64,000 nt of DNA from Panax quinquefolius. Lineage: Eukaryota > Streptophyta > Magnoliopsida > Apiales > Araliaceae. How positions within the stretch are numbered: position 1 is the first letter of the stretch; each line of letters begins with the position of its first letter. This document shows, piece after piece, positions 1 to 10,644 of the stretch. Under the pieces are notes generated by a model, which ran no database searches, was not told where the DNA came from, and saw nothing but the letters and a program-made list of their open reading frames with translations. Location of the stretch: positions 84,258,005 through 84,322,004 of the forward strand of contig CM035165.1 in assembly GCA_020205615.1 (NCBI GenBank), read 5' to 3'. The position numbers and the translations under genes are program-made.

Positions 1-2127
1 GAAGGAAGAATGAGCTTCTATTTATAGGAAAATATAGTTTCGATAATTGCACGTTTTGGGGCTCAAAAATTACAAAGACAATACCTCCAACTTTTCTTTC
101 ATTTTTAATTTAGTCCCGCAAGTATTATCAAACTTGCACCACCCCCTAATACTAAATAATGTGAATCAATAGTATAATCATGTGAAAAAAATAACGAATT
201 ACAATTATAGTACCTCCATCTATACCTCCATTTTTAACTTAGTCATGCAAGTATTATCAATCTTGCACCAACTCCCCTAATAGTAAATAATGTGATTCAA
301 TAGTACACATATGTGAACAAATAGTTATATAAGCATGTGAATTAGTAGCAATTAATTGCTCATTTATCCGATAAATTACCCGATTTATCAATATAACCCC
401 TAGACATCAATTATCATCGAAATAGATGTCGATTTCCACTAACACTAATAATCCCAACACAATGGAACTATCAAAATTCATTTTTAATCAACACAACTTA
501 TTCATCATTAATATTATAACTCACAATATTTAACAATCAGGTCGTTCACAGGAAAGAAAGGGCTTTTCGATAAGGATTTCTCCTTATTGGTAGCATGATT
601 AGGTGACCAAACCTCTCCTTGTGAACTTCTAGACACATCATCAATATTGCAAATAATAATATGAATAACTTTGTCGTCTCAATTATTGATTTAATAATAA
701 ATATATTATACAAATGATACTGTGACAATAATTGAATCAATAATATGAGAGATATGATGCAACAATTACTATAGCAATAATTGAGTATAACTGAGTGACT
801 TCTCACGTAAGCATCAATAATCAATCTTGGTGTGCTACTATGCAACCATGCCAGACATCGTATTTTTTAACACCGGATGTTTCTATAGTTAACGGTAAAA
901 CTTCCGTCGTTATTTTCATAAAGTATTTTTGTTGTTTTCTCAATCCGAAAATAATTCCGTTGTGGGTATAGGGTATAGGGTATTAGAATAACAGAAGAAT
1001 TTCACCAAGTATAGGGTATCCCGCGTATACAGGTTATTCCAACAGAATAATAAAGAATGGAATAACAAAATTTCTCTTCATGAATACGAAAGAAATAATA
1101 CACCTTACGAGTACAACAAATAATATCCCTTACCTTTGAAAGAAAAGTACTCCGACTGGTAGGGCGAGGATATACTCGAAGAAAACTTGCACTATGCTCA
1201 AAGCTTTCTTAAACTCTAAAGAAATACGCTCAAGATTATAGAAGAAGAACTCTTTCTATTGTTTCTCTCTCTAGTGTTTCAGTGAATTCGTAAGAAATAA
1301 TGAAGGAATGAGCTTCTACTTATAGAAGAATGGACTGCATAGTAACTAATTCATGAACGGTCCAGATTGTTTTACTTTTAATCGGACGGTCCAGTTTTAA
1401 AGCAAAATCTTTTAAATAAAATATAATATATTCTATTTATAATCTAATAAAACGAATAACTTTATAAAAGTATTCTGTTTTATATAAAAAGATTTTACTA
1501 TGCAAAATACTATGCATAATAAAATATAATATATTCTAATTATTGTCTAATAAAATAAATAACTTTATAAAAGTATTTCATTTTTATATAAAAAGATTTT
1601 ACTATGCAAATATTTATGCATAATAGAATATCATATATTCTATTTATAGTCTAATAAAACGAATAACTTTATAAAAGTATTTCATTTTTTATATAAAAGC
1701 TTTTACATTTTATTATATTAATAATACTAATAAAACAAAACCGAGTGACTTATCACATAAGCATCAATAATCAATACTGCAGTGCTACTACGCAACCACG
1801 CGTAGACATCGTATTTGCTTTTAACACCGTGTTTCAACAGATTAACGGTAAAAACTTCCACAATTATTTTTCATAAAGTATTTTTGTCGTTTTGTCAATC
1901 TGATAATAATTCCGTTGTGGGGTCCACCAATTATTGTGCCGTTGTACGAATATTCCCTATTAAAACGAATATTTCCCGGCTAATCGAATATTATATAACA
2001 ACTTGCGAACTTTGTAAAATTTATAAATATTACCCACAACTATAACATTATATCAAATTTATTCCATAATTTTGAAAAATAATTTCGAGAAAATTAATTC
2101 TTTATTCGTAAAATTTGGGATTTTACA
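1..2127 (-). repeat. E1 3' LTR, partial, with internal duplication
   Basis: LTR read on the minus strand; its 5' edge is TGTAAAATCCC (plus-strand end at 2127), directly followed by the polypurine tract region 2128-2141. Bases 1-966 match the A1 LTR type (compare 48010-49020). At about 967, within the GTTGTGGG motif that lies near the LTR edge, the sequence jumps back to mid-LTR (compare 6425) and runs a second time to the edge, this time with the A2-type upstream module. It is therefore two partial LTRs fused head to tail, or a recombinant LTR. TATA-like TATAAATAG motifs (minus strand) sit near the left edge and near 1318. Confidence 0.8.
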
Positions 2128-2138
2128 ATCTCCCCTCC

Positions 2139-2432
2139 TTATGAAATTTCGCCCTCGAAATTTACGTACGTACTTGGTATGCTGAAGAGGTGAGGGTACC
2201 TTGACTTCATTTCAGATTCTAACTCTTGAGGTATAACATTTGAGTGTCGAATATAATCCTTCTTATCCAATATTTTAACACGTATCTTCTCATACGTTAA
2301 ATCACCCGCTATCTCGTCCGGTTCTAAATTAATAATGTGGTTCGGGTCGTCCACATATTTACGTAACATCGATACGTTAAAAACGTTATGAACACGCGAC
2401 ATACTTGACGGTAAAACGAGTCTATAAGCCAC
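2139..2432 (-). pseudogene. E1 integrase C-terminus with chromodomain core deleted
   Basis: Open frame of 97 codons matching the end of gypsy integrase: the AYRL..PSSMSRVHNVF segment, then MLRKYV.DPNHII, then the SEMKSRYPHLF tail. In E3, E4 and E7 a 15-residue stretch beginning VKVLWRN and ending EEMTW lies between VIPQ and the tail; here it is missing and VIPQ joins ELESEMK in frame (junction 2225/2226). That stretch is the conserved chromodomain core, so targeting through the chromodomain should be lost. The same junction is in E5. Everything N-terminal to about 2495 is fused to RNase H sequence. Confidence 0.8.
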
Positions 2433-2467
2433 AGTTCCTACTCGATCGAGGATTTCAAATGGGCCAA

Positions 2468-2865
2468 TTAAATCGAGGGTTGAGATTTCCTCTCTTCGTC
2501 GATTCTTGCTTTTAGAATAACACCCTCTTGAACCTTATTCTTCACATTCATCAGCTCTGAGTATGTAGCTTGAGCGGCTTTAACTTTATCGATTAAAGTC
2601 GATTCTATTCGTATATTCGCTATCTTCACGTGGATCTCTAGAGTCTTTAACTCTATCTTCATTATTTGTAAATTATACGAAATGGATTTTTGTGTTAACA
2701 ACATCGCACTCGTAAACGCATACAATCTTCTACTCGACGCGTCAGCTGCAACGTTCGCTCTTCCACGATGATATTGAATTGTACGATCGTAATCTTCAAC
2801 AGCTCGTGCCAACGTCTTTGGCGCGTTATACGTTTGTTTTGGTTGAAGAAATATTTGAGGGTTTA
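2468..2865 (-). pseudogene. E1 RNase H C-terminal fragment between two deletions
   Basis: Minus-strand remnant of the RNase H end and the following linker: DYD.TIQYH, then a variant of the ADALSRR motif (ADASSRR), then [19 protein letters not shown] linker. Downstream it stops at a junction near 2493-2497 where the integrase catalytic core has been removed. Upstream, at 2850-2863, the YFFTQK-coding region is joined to sequence coding the start of the protease-RT linker, so all of RT is absent. The remaining open frame starts at an internal methionine. Not functional as RNase H because the catalytic half is missing. Confidence 0.8.
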
Positions 2866-2983
2866 AGAAATGGGTTTTGTACTGGGGTTAATACAAAATT
2901 CGATTTCACGCTCTAGGGGTAGGCTAGGAAGTCTTCATGAATACGTCAGGAAATTTATTAACGATAGAAATATCATTCAAAAC

Positions 2984-3124
2984 TGTGACCCTCATCCAAG
3001 ACTTGGATAGTACGTCACATTGATACCTATCAACTTGCCATCTTCATTCACGATGTCGCCTATAGAAAGTCTGGCTTCGGTGCATTCCACATAAGGAAGT
3101 CAACAACGAAAGGATCAGACTCTT
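2984..3124 (-). other. Foreign segment replacing the PR-RT linker of E1
   Basis: Between ATTCAAAACTG (2975-2985) and TTATGGCTTGATATGAC (about 3127) the autonomous elements carry about 85 bp coding for the [11 protein letters not shown] linker. E1 instead has about 140 bp unrelated to it. Read on the minus strand, part encodes SDPFVVDFLMWNAPKPDFL before a stop. The same segment occurs in E2 (about 12915-13125) and its start in E5 (50083-50112). Origin unknown; a captured host exon or a piece of another element are both possible. Confidence 0.6.
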
Positions 3125-3560
3125 TACTTATGGCTTGATATGACAATGATTGACTTTAGTGGTTTGGTTACTTTGAATTCGCATAACAGGTTGGTTAGGA
3201 GTATAAAAGCTAACAACCTTACAAAAAGCATGATGAGTAGTTAACCAATCGTTTCCAAAAATCACATCAAAGGCAAGTATTTTCAAAGAGATAAGATCGA
3301 CAGGTAATGTGAAAGTGTTGATTTGAACAAGATTTATAAATAGTGGAGGTAACGAAGGTTTCTCCCAACTAAGTTTAAATAGATATATCAAAGTCTAACT
3401 TCTCCGGAGTTAACTTCAAACATTGAACACAACTAGGTGAAATAAAAGAGTGAGGAGAACCGGTATCTAACACGGTATAGACTTCGCAATAGTTTATGAT
3501 TAACTTACCCGTGATAATTTTATTTAGGTTCTTCGTCACGAAGAAAAAAAAACGCTCTCT
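3125..3560 (-). pseudogene. E1 gypsy protease fragment
   Basis: Aspartic protease of the retropepsin type. The active-site segment reads LDTGSPHSFISP on the minus strand near 3436-3475, followed by LTPEKLDFD. The frame is interrupted near 3385 before it resumes as WEKPSLPPLFINLVQI...DVIFGNDWLTTHH (3128-3391). The usual family text is [21 protein letters not shown], so the catalytic Asp-Thr-Gly is kept but the domain is frameshifted. Downstream it runs into the foreign segment. Confidence 0.75.
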
Positions 3561-3561
3561 C

Positions 3562-4721
3562 TTAAACTACCGGCTTTGGCTTGTCTGGGACATCCTTTGG
3601 CATCATTATCCCAGCTGGACCTGACTTCACCATACGACAAAATTGAGCTAGGTGACCTTCTCTTCCGCAATTAAAACATGCTTTGGATTGCTGCGTACAG
3701 TTTGGACGGATGTGTCCCTCTTGTCTACATTTGAAACCTACGACTGATGGTCGTTCTTCTTCCTTTGAAACGGGTGATGGTGCTGCTATCTTTCCATCAT
3801 TATTGAGCCTTCTCTTCTTAAAATGTCTATTTCTATTATCTTGGCCATGATTACCACCGAAGTGGTTACCATTCTTGGCATGATAATTTCCCCCACGATG
3901 GTTATCATTGTTTCGATGGCCGTTGCCACCGGTATGATTATTATCGTATTCTTTGGTCATTACCTTTTGGTTGTGATGACTCATTATCGCTACTCCACTA
4001 CTGGGGCCCTATTCACAACACCGAATATAAACAAAGTTTATGAGAAATGAGGTATTGACGTATTTCGGGTTTCAAACCTCTTAGAAACATTCACGTCATT
4101 CGCTCCTCATTATCGACCAAATGGGATGCAAACCGGGATAACTCCGCAAATTTAGCCTCGTATTGCGACACGGTCATGTTGTTTTTTTCTAACTTGATAA
4201 ACTCCACCTCCTTCATGTGACGAATACTTTCTGGAAAGTAATTGTCATTGAACAGCTCTTGGAACTTCTCCCAAGACATCTTGAGTGCGTCATGCTGGGT
4301 ACGTTTTACAGATTCCCACCTGTAATCTGCCTCTTCACGCAACATAAAGGTGGCAAAGGGAACTTTTTTCTCCTCGAAGCATCCCAAGACATCAAATATC
4401 TTGGTGATCTGCTTTAACCACGTCTCGCTTTCGGTGGTTTCGCTATCCAAAAACTCGGTGGTCCCAGCTCCTTGAATTGCTTAGCGATGACCAATCGTGG
4501 GTTGCCATTATTTTTACTGCATTATGAGCAGGAGCGCGCCTTCACGATGTTGCATGAATTCTAAAAAGCTCCTAAACGTCTGTCTTTTCGTCAATTGATC
4601 GGTGTTGTTGTTTATGTAAGGATTATCGCCATCCTATTGCACATTGTCACGATTATTGATCCGTGGAGACTCAAGCGGTCTCTCGTGCTCCATTGATGTT
4701 CTCAACATTCTCGGATGCCAT
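3562..4721 (-). pseudogene. E1 gag
   Basis: Retrotransposon gag (PF03732-type) starting at the ATG at 4721, MASENVENIN, the start used by sibling copies. The N-terminal part has in-frame stops near 4485-4640. The capsid-like region 4450-4091 is open and contains FDVLGC..KVPFATFMLREEADY.WES and SWEKFQELFND.YFPESIRHMKEVEF. A frame break at about 4090 precedes the basic linker and zinc knuckles (3984-3562). Knuckle 1 has lost its first cysteine (FKCRQEGHIRPNC); knuckle 2 CFNCGREGHLAQFC is complete. Gag packages RNA in cytoplasmic particles; this copy cannot make the full protein. Confidence 0.8.
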
Positions 4722-4894
4722 TTTCAAATATCGCCACAAAACAAGGGTTAATTAACATATCACATATTATCCCTATACTCTGACCGACCAATTAAATACC
4801 AAATAAACTTTGGTAGGTCATACTAGCGAAGGAATTCCTCGTCTCTCCCCTCCTAGTTCTAGTCTCACATCTTAGCCAGGGATCATATCCCTAA

Positions 4895-4906
4895 GCTTTG
4901 ATACCA
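4895..4906 (-). promoter_or_regulatory. E1 primer binding site
   Basis: Minus-strand TGGTATCAAAGC, two bases inside the 5' LTR. It differs by one base from the common plant initiator-Met tRNA site TGGTATCAGAGC. The same site occurs at 27703-27714 and 57749-57760. Confidence 0.85.
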
Positions 4907-4908
4907 AC

Positions 4909-7555
4909 TGTGACGCCCCCAAAACATGTATACATCACCCATCTTGGGTCGCCAGATACATGGTACATAAATGAAATAAAAACTAATTATACAACAGTCG
5001 TGTAAAATACGACAAAAGATATGCTGTGAGTTTTAATACAAATATTGTCATCTAGACAATATCCACACTCAATGGAGTCCTCATTACATTTATTATTACA
5101 CTATTTCACAGAATAGTGAGGACTATTAATGCACCATCTAGGACCATCACTCTGTTCCCCGACTAGTCCCAGCTACGTTTTCATTTCCTGAAGAGAACAA
5201 TGAAAGCAAAAGGGTGAGCTCAACTAGCCCAGTAAGAAATATTATGACTAAGATAATACAGAATAAATTATCATTAGCCTTCAATAGTGTTAAACTGATA
5301 CAATATAACAAACATCAAGTTTAACTGCAGCGGAACAAGCAATACATTAGAAGAGTCAAGTAGAGAATAAAATCTACTATCTTCTATGATTTAAAAGGGT
5401 TTTCATCACTTTTATTGCTGAGACTCAGCTTAATAAATAATCCACATCATCAAATCATCCCTGTACTACAGGCCAAGGATATTCTTTAATATCACGACCA
5501 CGAATTATCCATGCACTATGGGCCAAAGATAATCGTGTTTTCATCAACGGTCCTGATCATGCCATAAAACAATTCATCTTTTCACCCTTGGCCGAAGAGA
5601 ATCCATAGCCATAATCATACCAAAAACTGTCCATCAATGCACTACGGGCTAATGAGGACTTTTTCCATATCATTTGTAACATTATGGTCATGATTATACC
5701 GATTAATCCCTGGTTATAATCATACCAAGTCCATCTATGCACTACAGGCCACAGATGACTATCAACATAATATAAACATGAGGATGATGACAATGAAATA
5801 AAAATTCAATTAAACAAGTTCAAGAATTATTTGATCCAGAAATCAATAGCGTCCAAATTGTCAACATGATACTTCTTTGTGGAGTAAAATTCAAGAATGC
5901 TCAGAAGAATATTTCCATGAAAAGATATTGGATGAAGCACAAATATCAAGGATATTCCACTAATTTCATGGAGTATAGAAGTCAAAACTTTAACCAACTG
6001 AGTATAATAAAGAATATATAAAACTGCAAATGGATTTTCGTCCGCCACGCGGTAATCCACTTAGACAGATCATTTCCACAATTTAATAAGGAATGAATAT
6101 AAAGGATTATTCACCATACATGTGATAATCCACATAGACAGCTTATTCCAACATAATAATAAAGAATGGAATAACAGAAGAAATCACCACGCATTCGATA
6201 GACCGCACAGACAGGTTATTCCAACAAAATAATAAAGAATGGAACCAGGTCATGCGTAAACGCACCGACAGGATATTCCGACAGAATAATAAATAATGTA
6301 ACCGGTCAAAGTACAGAAAGCGCATGCACAAGATATTCCGACAGAATAATAAAGAACGGAATAATAGAAGAATTTCACCATGTATGCGGTACTTCGCATA
6401 AACAGGTTATTCCAACATAATAATAAAGATTAGAATAACAGAAGAATTTCACCAAGTATAGGGTATCCCGCGTATACAGGTTATTCCAACAGAATAATAA
6501 AGAATGGAATAACAAAATTTCTCTTCATGAATACGAAAGAAATAATACCCCTTACGAGTACAACAAATAATATCCCTTACCTTTGAAAGAAGAGTACTCC
6601 GACTGGTAGGGCGAGGATATACTCGAAGAAAACTTGCACTATGCTCAAAGCTTTCTTAAACTCTAAAGAAATACGCTCAAGATTATAGCAAAATACTTTT
6701 TTCTTTATCTCTATAGTTTCTCTCTCTAGAGTTTCAGTGAATTCGTAAGAAATAATGAAGGAATGAGCTTCTATTTATAGAAGAATGGTCTGCATAGTAA
6801 CTAATTCATGAACGGTCCAGATTTAAAGCAAAATCTTTTAAATAAAATATAATATATTCTATTTATAATCTAATAAAATGAATAACTTTATAAAAGTATT
6901 CTGTTTTATATAAAAAGATTTTACTATGCAAAACACTATGCAACACTATGCATAATAAAATATAATATATTCTAATTATTGTCTAATAAAATAAATAACT
7001 TTATAAAAGTATTCTGTTTTATATAAAAAGATTTTATTATGCAAACACTATGCATAATAGAATATCATATATTCTATTTATAGTCTAATAAAACGAATAA
7101 CATTATAAAAGTATTCTGTTTTATATAAAAAGCTTTTCTGTTTTATTACATTAATAATACTAATAAAACAAAACTGAGTGACTTATTACACAAGCATCAA
7201 TAATCAATACCGTGTGCTACTATGCAACCACGCGTATTACTGTACTTTTAACACTGGGTGTTTCAACAGTTAACGGTAAAAACTTCCGCCGTTATTTTTA
7301 TAAAGTATTTTTGTCGTTTTCTCAATCCGACAATAATTTCGTTGTGGGGTCCACCAATGCTTGTCTTGGTTATCTGAATATTCCCTGTTAAAACGAATAT
7401 TCCCCGACCAATCGAATATTATATAACAACTTGCGTATTTTGCAAAATTTATAAATATTACCCACAACTATAACATTATATCAAATTTATTCCATAATTT
7501 TGAAAAACAATTTCGAGAAAATTAATTCTTTATTCATAAAATTTGGGATTTTACA
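4909..7555 (-). repeat. E1 5' LTR (type A2)
   Basis: Full LTR bounded in plus orientation by TGTGACGCCCCC (4909) and GGGATTTTACA (7555), i.e. TG...CA on either strand. It contains the GCACTACGGGCC modules (5465-5770), the hairpin array (about 6110-6510) with units of the type GTTATTCCA-loop-TGGAATAAC, the TATA-like TATAAATAG (minus strand, about 6771-6780), and upstream of it the A2 module rich in TATATAAAA and ATAATATATTC repeats (6800-7160). ORFs called inside it are fortuitous. Confidence 0.88.
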
Positions 7556-7624
7556 GGTTAAACACGTTAATTTGTTCATATAAACTGTTTCTATATGATT
7601 TGTATGTAAATTAAAGTTGTTTAA
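7556..7624. other. Spacer between E1 and the next LTR
   Basis: 69 bases of AT-rich sequence matching none of the LTR types. It is probably part of the older sequence that continues at 18192-18351 and 53676-54842 once the insertions are removed. No gene signal. Confidence 0.5.
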
Positions 7625-8209
7625 TGTGACTCCCCCAAAATAGGTCCACACAACCAATTCTGAGTTGTCAAATACATGGTACAGAAAAAACTACAAACTT
7701 CATTATTACAATTGTCGTGCAAAATACGACAACACATATGCTATGAGTTTAAATACAAATATTGTCTTCTAGACAATATCCAAACTCAAATAAGTCCTCA
7801 TTACAATTATTGATACACTATTTTAGAAAATAGTGAGGAATGTTAAAACAACTGACTTGAAACATCAATCCACACCCCGACTAGTTCCCGCTATATTCTC
7901 GCCTCTTGAGAAGAAAAATAGAACAAAAAGGAAAAGGGTGAGCTCAACTAGCCCAGTAAAGAATATTATGACTAAGATAATGTAGAACAAATTATTGTTA
8001 GCCTTCAATAAATCAGATAAAATATAATGGACAACAAGTTTTAGATCAATATTCGCAGCGGAAATAACAATTCATTAGAAGAGTTAAGTAAAGAATGAAA
8101 TTTACTATCATCTATGAATTTAAAAGTCCGTGATCAATATTTTATCCCTGTAACATCAATTAATATACATCTTAAATTAAATATTTATCTTTACACTATG
8201 GGCCAAAGA

Positions 8210-10644
8210 TGTGACGCCCCCAAAATTAGGTATACGTCACCCATCTTGGGTCGCCACTTACATGGTACATAAATTCAAATACAACTTACTAATATAACTG
8301 CTGTAATAATACGACATATAAATCGTGAGTTTGAATACAAATATTATCTACTAGATATTATACAAACTCAAAAGGAGTCCTCATTACAACTATTATCACA
8401 CTATTTCACGAAATAGTGAGGACTACTAATGCTATCCTCTCGGACCATTACTTCGTTCCCAGGACTCGTCCCCCTATGTATGTTCTCATTTCAAGAGAAC
8501 GAGTGAAAGAAAGGGTGAGCTCAACTAGCCCAAAGAAGAAATATTATGACTAAGATAATGCGAATAAATTATCATTAGCCTTCAACATGATGTTAAACCG
8601 ATAAAATACAATAGACAACAGTTTAAGCTGCAGTGAATGAATATGCAATCCATTAAAAAATCAAGTAGAGAATAAAGTCTACTATCTTTTAGGTTTTAAA
8701 AGGTTTTCATCAATTTTTATCATTTGAGACTCAAATTTTAATAAATAAACCACCACATCTAATCATCCCCGTACACTACTTGGCCAAGGATTTTCATCAA
8801 GTTATCAATGGTCATGACTATACCGAATCACCCCCGGTCATAATCATACCAAAAACTATCCATCAATTGCATTACTGTGCCACCGAGGACTTTTGTCACA
8901 TCATTTATATCAAGTCATGATTATACCGAATGATCCTGGTCATAATCATACTAAGTTCATCTATGCACGTAAGCCAAAGATAACATAATATAACATGAGG
9001 ATGATGACAATGACATAATAATTCAATAAAACAAGTTCAAGAATTATTTAATCCATGAATTATTAACGCCCAAATTGTCAACATAATATTGTTTCATAGA
9101 GTAAAATTCAAGAATGATCGGAAGAATATTTCCGTGAAAAGATATGGATGAAACGCAAATATCAAGGATATTCTACTAATTTCATGGAGTATAGAAGTCA
9201 AAAGTTTTAACCAACCGGGTATAATAAAGAATGGAATAACAAAAGAAATCACCATGCATGCGGTATGCAGATAGCAGATGTAAAGTTATTCCAATGAATA
9301 ATAATAACGGAACCGGTCGTGTGAAATTCACACCGGATGCGGGATGTTCCAACAGTAATAATAAAGATGGAACCGGATCCGGTGTAAAACACATGATAGG
9401 ATATTCCAATGAATGATAAAGAGCGGAACCAGTCCGGTGTAAAAACACATGATAGGATGTTCCAACGAGAATAATAAAAAGCGGAACCGTGTTCTTGTAA
9501 AACACATGCATGTGATGTTCCAATGAATAATAGAAGAATGTCACCAAGTATAGGGTAAAATCGCAGTATACAAAAGTTATTCCAATGTAATAATAAGCAA
9601 TGGAATAACATAAGGATTTCACCAAGTATAGGTGTCTGCGTATACGAAGTTATGTATAGGGTATGCCACTTTTACAAAAGTTATTCCAATGTAATAATAG
9701 TGAATGGAATAATGTAAGTTCTCTTCAAGAAGAAAGAATAACACCCCTTACTAGTAAAAGAACTGAATATAGAAGTAGTGAAGTAGCGGTAATACTCTTC
9801 TTCTTTCTATAATTTTTCTCTATAGCTTCTTTCTATAATTTCTCTCTAGAGTTTCAATGAATTAAGTAAAGAAAATAATGAAGGAATGAGCTTCTATTTA
9901 TAGGAAAATGGAATGCATAGTAACTAATCCATGAAGCGGTCCAGATTGATTTACTTTAATCGGACGGTCCATATTTAAAGAAAAATCTTTTAAATAAAAT
10001 ATAATATATTCTATTTATATAAAAACATTTTATTGTGCAAACACTATGCAATACTATGCAAAACACTATGCAAAACACTATGCAACACTATGCATAATAA
10101 AATATAATATATTCTATTTATAGAATAACTTTAATAAAGTATTCTATTTTATATAAAAAATGTTTACGTTTTATTACGTTAATAATACAAATAAAACAAA
10201 ACGTCATTATCGCTATAATAATTCATATTATTAATCGATAATAATGGAATCAAACCGAGTGACTTCTCACATAAGCATCAATAATCAATACCGTAGTGCT
10301 ACTTATGCAAACCACGTATTGACATCGTATTTTTTACTAATGAAAGTAGTTCAACAAGAACCACGGTAAAACTTCCGCCGTTATTTCAATAAAATATTTT
10401 TGTCGTTTTCTCAATCCGACAATAATTACATTAATGGGGTCCACCAATGATTGAGTAGTTGTATTTAATATTCCCTCGCTAAACCGAATATTCCCCACCA
10501 ATCGAATATAATATAACCACTTGCATGCTTTGCAAAATTTATAAATACTACCCACAACTATAATATTATCTTAAATTCACACCATAATATTAAAAATTAT
10601 TTCAACAAAATTTAAATCTTTATTGATAAAATCGGGGTCTCACA
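8210..10644 (-). repeat. E2 3' LTR (type A2)
   Basis: Bounded by the insertion point at 8210 and GGGGTCTCACA at 10644, followed by the polypurine tract complement ATCTCCCTCCTTATGG. Contains a long hairpin array (about 9230-9720), a TATA-like TATAAATAG (minus strand, about 9895-9902) and the A2 upstream module (9960-10230). Many small insertions and substitutions relative to other A2 LTRs. Confidence 0.85.

Larger units (their letters stand above)
1..7555 (-). mobile_element. E1: Ty3/gypsy chromovirus, internally deleted, left end off-window
   Basis: Minus-strand element with 3' LTR at the left (running off the window), a 2.8-kb internal region and a 5' LTR at 4909-7555. The internal region keeps gag, a protease, a piece of RNase H and the C-terminal end of integrase, but lacks reverse transcriptase and the integrase core; an autonomous relative (E3) uses about 4.8 kb for the same span. 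Primer site, polypurine tract and both LTR ends are recognisable, so it looks like a mobilisable deletion derivative rather than random debris. The target duplication cannot be checked because the left end is missing; the five bases after the right end are GGTTA. Tekay/Del assignment rests on the chromodomain remnant and long LTRs. Confidence 0.85.
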
